From: DAOUMF01 sp034411955
GTDB taxonomy: Bacteria; Chloroflexota; Dehalococcoidia; SM23-28-2; RBG-16-64-32
Assembly: GCA_034411955.1 (NCBI GenBank)
Contig: DAOUMF010000008.1
Span: 1 to 30,965 of the forward strand
Reading direction: 5' to 3'
Length of the DNA: 30,965 nucleotides
The position numbers were made by a program, and so were the translations under genes. Position 1 is the first letter of the stretch. Each line of letters begins with the position of its first letter. The notes beneath the pieces are model-generated. The model had not been told where the DNA came from. It was given only the letters and a program-made list of their open reading frames with translations, and made no database searches. Positions 28,003 through 30,965 of the stretch are shown here, piece after piece.

Positions 28003-30965
28003 ATGAACCTGTCCGGACTGCTATCGCAGATAGAGGAAGCGCCGTCCCTGGCGCGGCTGCGGCAGGTGCTGGACCACGCCCCTTTGCGCCTGACCATCGG
28101 CCTGCCTGACTCCGCCAAGGCGGCGGTGCTGGCCGCTCTGGCCCGGGCGAGCGATGGGCCGCTACTGGCCGTCGTCCCCCGGGAGGACCGCGCCGAGGCT
28201 CTGATCGAGGAGTTGGCCGCCTGGCTGGGCAGCACCGTGCCCGTGGTGCCCTTCCCCCAGCGCGACGTCCTCCCCTACGAGCGCCTAGCTCCTGACCCGG
28301 AGGCCGTCCGCCAGCGCCTGACGGCCATCTCCCTGCTGGCCGACGGGGGCCGCCGCGTCGTCATCGCCTCGGTGATGGCGCTGGCCCAGCGGACGCTGTC
28401 GCCGCAGGAGCTCGCCGCTTCCACCCGGGTTCTGAGACCGGGCAGCCGCCTGGACCCCGACCGGTTCCTGGCCCAGCTTGCCACCCTGGGGTACGCCATC
28501 GAGCCGCTGGTGGAGCGAGGGGGGCAGGCCAGCCACCGCGGCGGCATCATCGACGTGTTTCCGCCTCAGGCAGAGGCGCCCGTGCGCATCGAACTGGTCG
28601 GTCGGGAGATCGAGAGCCTGCGGCGGTTCGACCCGGAGACGCAGCGGTCGATGGGGCCAGCCGAGGCCGTGGAGCTGGGGCCGGCGCAGGAAGCCATGTT
28701 CGCCCTACACGCGGATTCCGGCAGGGGAGATACGCTGGCCCGGCTCGACCTGTCGCGGTGCTCCACAGAGGCCCGCCAGCGCTTCCAGGATGAGCTATCC
28801 CTTCTGGCAAACGGGACGGGCTTCGCCGGGGACCATTTCTACGTGCCGTTCCTGGCCCGCGCCACCCTGCTGGATCACCTCCCGCCGCGAGCCGCCGTGA
28901 TTGTCGACGAGGAGAGCGATGCGGCGGCGGCTCTGGAGGAGACGGAAAGGGAGGCGGAGGCCGTCCGACGGGAGCTGGAGGAGCGGGGCGAGATACCAGG
29001 AGGCCTGCCGCTGCCGCAGGAGGTCTGGCGGGAAGTGAGGGCGGCTCTGGAGCGGCGTCCGCTGCTCCTGAGGCTATCGCGCTGGCTCGCCTCAGGCGAG
29101 GAAGAGCCGAACAGCGTCCGCCTGCCGTTCTTGCCGGTAGCGGCCTACGGGGGCCAGTTGCGCCGCCTGGTCAGCGAGAGCGTGTCCGGGCTACGTCAGG
29201 GCCACTCCCTGACCGTTGTCTCGCAGCAGGCGCGGCGGCTGGCAGAGCTGTTCCGTGAAGAGGGCGCGGACGTGTGGTTCACAGAGGAGCCTGCCTCCGT
29301 CCGCGGCCTCGCCCTGGTGCAGGGCTCACTGCCTGCGGGCTGGCGCCTGAGCGAGGATGGCGTCGACATGGCCCTGGTCACGGACACGGAGGTGTTCGGG
29401 TTCGTCAAGCAGCGCCGCCGCACGCCCCGCCGCGGTGTGAACCGAGAGGCGTTCCTGAGCGAGCTCTCGCCGGGCGACTACGTGGTGCACGTAGACCACG
29501 GCATCGCCCGCTTCGCCGGGCTGGTGAGGAAGGCGGTGGACGAGCACGAGCGGGAGTACATGGAGCTGCACTACGCCGAGGGCGACAAGCTGTTCGTCCC
29601 CACCGACCAACTGGACCGGGTGAGCCGCTACGTGGGCCCCTCCGAGCACGAGCCACGGCTGACGCGGCTGGGCAGCGGCGACTGGCAGCGGGCGAAGCGG
29701 CGTGTGAGGCAGGCGGTGCAGGCACTGGCCGTGGACCTCCTCGCCCTCTACGCCGCGCGGGAGGTGCTGCCCGGCCACGCCTTCGCGACCGACGCTCCGT
29801 GGCAGGCTGAGCTCGAGGCGTCCTTCCCCTACGTGGAGACATCAGACCAGGTGGCCGCCATCACGGAAGTGAAACGGGACATGGAGCGACCCCGGCCCAT
29901 GGATCGCCTGGTCTGCGGCGACGTGGGCTATGGCAAGACGGAGGTGGCCATCCGGGCCGCCTTCAAGGCGGTGATGGACGGACGCCAGGTGGCCCTCCTG
30001 GTGCCTGCCACCGTTCTCGCTCAGCAGCACTACCAGACGTTCCAGGAACGTCTGGGCGCCTTTCCGATGAGAGTGGAGATGCTGTCCCGGTTCCGCTCAG
30101 AGGCGGAGCAGCGGCAGGTAGTGGAGGGGCTGGCCACGGGCACGGTGGACGTCGGCATCGGCACCCACCGCCTGCTCCAGAAGGACGTTCAGCTCAAGGA
30201 TCTGGGGCTGGTGGTGATCGACGAGGAGCAGAGGTTCGGTGTGGCCCACAAGGAGCATCTGAAGCAGATGCGTCGCGACATCGACGTCCTCACCCTCTCG
30301 GCGACGCCGATCCCGCGCACCCTGTACATGGCCCTGGGCGGCATCCGCGACATGTCGACGATGGAGACGCCGCCGGAGGAGCGGCTGCCCATCCGAACCT
30401 ACGTCTCCGAGTCCGACGACCGCCTGGTTCGGGAGGCGATCCTGCGAGAGCTGGAGCGCGGCGGACAGGTCTACTTCGTACACAACCGGGTGCACAACAT
30501 CGCCATGATCGCCCACAGGGTGCAGGAGATCGTACCGGAGGCGAGCTTGGGCATCGCCCATGGACAGATGCCGGAGCAGGACCTGGCCAGGGTGATGCAG
30601 GAGTTCGTGCGGGGACGAATCGACGTGCTGGTGTGCACTACCATCATCGAGTCCGGGCTGGACATCCCCAACGTCAACACGATCATCGTCAACCAGGCGG
30701 ACAAGCTGGGCCTGGGCCAGCTCTACCAGTTGCGGGGCCGCGTGGGCCGGGGCGCCCACCGCGCCTACGCCTACCTGATGTACGACCGCAAGGGCCGGCT
30801 GACGGAGCAGGCCCAGAAGCGGCTGCAGACGATCTTTGAGGCGACGGAGCTGGGAGCGGGCTTCCAGATAGCCCTGCGTGACCTGGAGATCCGCGGCGCC
30901 GGCAACCTGCTGGGCCCCGAGCAGAGCGGCTACATGGCCGCTGTGGGCTTCGACCTGTACTGCCG
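28003..30965 (+). CDS. mfd: Transcription-repair coupling factor, 3'-truncated by the window edge
   Basis: Mfd removes RNA polymerase stalled at DNA lesions and recruits the UvrAB repair proteins. The first 987 codons are present. They include a UvrB-like N-terminal module (about 1-180, with VPFPQRDVLPYERLAPDPE and GGIIDVFPP), the polymerase-interacting CarD-like domain (about 489-560, SPGDYVVHVDHGIARFAGL) and the RecG-like translocase: Walker A GDVGYGKT (639-646), Walker B DEEQRF (740-745), SATPIPRTL, then TTIIESGLDIPN and QLYQLRGRVGRG. The C-terminal D7 region that auto-inhibits Mfd lies beyond the window. ATG 28003 is chosen from the start of homology (LSGLLSQIEEAPSLARL); there is no strong SD. 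It is downstream of pth, a conserved neighbour in many bacteria. Confidence 0.96.
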   Translation, partial: MNLSGLLSQIEEAPSLARLRQVLDHAPLRLTIGLPDSAKAAVLAALARASDGPLLAVVPREDRAEALIEELAAWLGSTVPVVPFPQRDVLPYERLAPDPEAVRQRLTAISLLADGGRRVVIASVMALAQRTLSPQELAASTRVLRPGSRLDPDRFLAQLATLGYAIEPLVERGGQASHRGGIIDVFPPQAEAPVRIELVGREIESLRRFDPETQRSMGPAEAVELGPAQEAMFALHADSGRGDTLARLDLSRCSTEARQRFQDELSLLANGTGFAGDHFYVPFLARATLLDHLPPRAAVIVDEESDAAAALEETEREAEAVRRELEERGEIPGGLPLPQEVWREVRAALERRPLLLRLSRWLASGEEEPNSVRLPFLPVAAYGGQLRRLVSESVSGLRQGHSLTVVSQQARRLAELFREEGADVWFTEEPASVRGLALVQGSLPAGWRLSEDGVDMALVTDTEVFGFVKQRRRTPRRGVNREAFLSELSPGDYVVHVDHGIARFAGLVRKAVDEHEREYMELHYAEGDKLFVPTDQLDRVSRYVGPSEHEPRLTRLGSGDWQRAKRRVRQAVQALAVDLLALYAAREVLPGHAFATDAPWQAELEASFPYVETSDQVAAITEVKRDMERPRPMDRLVCGDVGYGKTEVAIRAAFKAVMDGRQVALLVPATVLAQQHYQTFQERLGAFPMRVEMLSRFRSEAEQRQVVEGLATGTVDVGIGTHRLLQKDVQLKDLGLVVIDEEQRFGVAHKEHLKQMRRDIDVLTLSATPIPRTLYMALGGIRDMSTMETPPEERLPIRTYVSESDDRLVREAILRELERGGQVYFVHNRVHNIAMIAHRVQEIVPEASLGIAHGQMPEQDLARVMQEFVRGRIDVLVCTTIIESGLDIPNVNTIIVNQADKLGLGQLYQLRGRVGRGAHRAYAYLMYDRKGRLTEQAQKRLQTIFEATELGAGFQIALRDLEIRGAGNLLGPEQSGYMAAVGFDLYC

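Overview
The window is high-GC, roughly two thirds G+C, with dense genes on both strands and intergenic gaps that never reach 300 bp. The gene set suggests a bacterium, most plausibly a Chloroflexota (Dehalococcoidia-like) lineage. The clues are complex I genes in a non-canonical order, nickel superoxide dismutase, an ADP-forming acyl-CoA synthetase split into alpha and beta genes, an acyl-CoA mutase, a glycine-rich RRM protein and a huge PAS regulator. No 16S rRNA, tRNA or other definitive marker is present, so this placement is an inference. GTG and TTG starts are common.

Region by region. 1-6.6 kb: a 5'-truncated cysteine desulfurase, then nuoB; a divergent nickel-SOD pair (signal-peptidase-like sodX on minus, sodN on plus); a lower-GC orphan encoding a coiled-coil, C-terminally anchored protein; then nuoI-nuoG. 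Three Fe-S subunits of complex I are therefore split by an oxidative-stress island. 6.6-9.2 kb: a DUF2007-like protein, a Lon N-domain protein, a TusA-like/DsrE fusion (minus) and an orphan CpaF-like P-loop protein. 9.2-11.1 kb (minus): an apparent rhodanese-DegV-HAD operon. 11.2-15.3 kb: a DinB-like protein, a 2-hydroxyacid dehydrogenase, pyrE with a possible attenuator, a YbaK-type editing protein (minus), a lipoprotein and a small HTH protein (minus). 15.4-20.1 kb: an acyl-CoA mutase large subunit with isobutyryl-CoA-mutase-like specificity residues, an RRM protein overlapping a small zinc-knuckle gene, and the beta and alpha subunits of an ADP-forming acyl-CoA synthetase. Together the mutase and synthetase suggest branched or short acyl-CoA interconversion with ATP recovery. 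20.1-25.5 kb: a composite hairpin repeat, a second cysteine desulfurase, and a 1248-residue regulator with nine PAS domains and a LuxR-type HTH. 25.6 kb to the end: an uncharacterised CPxCG protein, pth, and mfd, which runs off the right edge.

Two patterns cut across the window. First, extended -10 promoters (TGnTAnnnT, usually without a recognisable -35) recur upstream of at least eleven genes, some so close to the start codon that the mRNA should be leaderless. Second, small perfect hairpins are dispersed between genes. Two of these loci share one architecture: two opposed hairpins joined through an identical 13-base segment, resembling a BIME/REP-like repeat family.

The signals most worth following up are the composite hairpin family, the nine-PAS regulator with a perfect inverted repeat just upstream of its start, the TusA-like/DsrE fusion that lacks the sulfur-carrier cysteine, the NuoG with an extra cysteine block, and the uncharacterised CPxCG protein.
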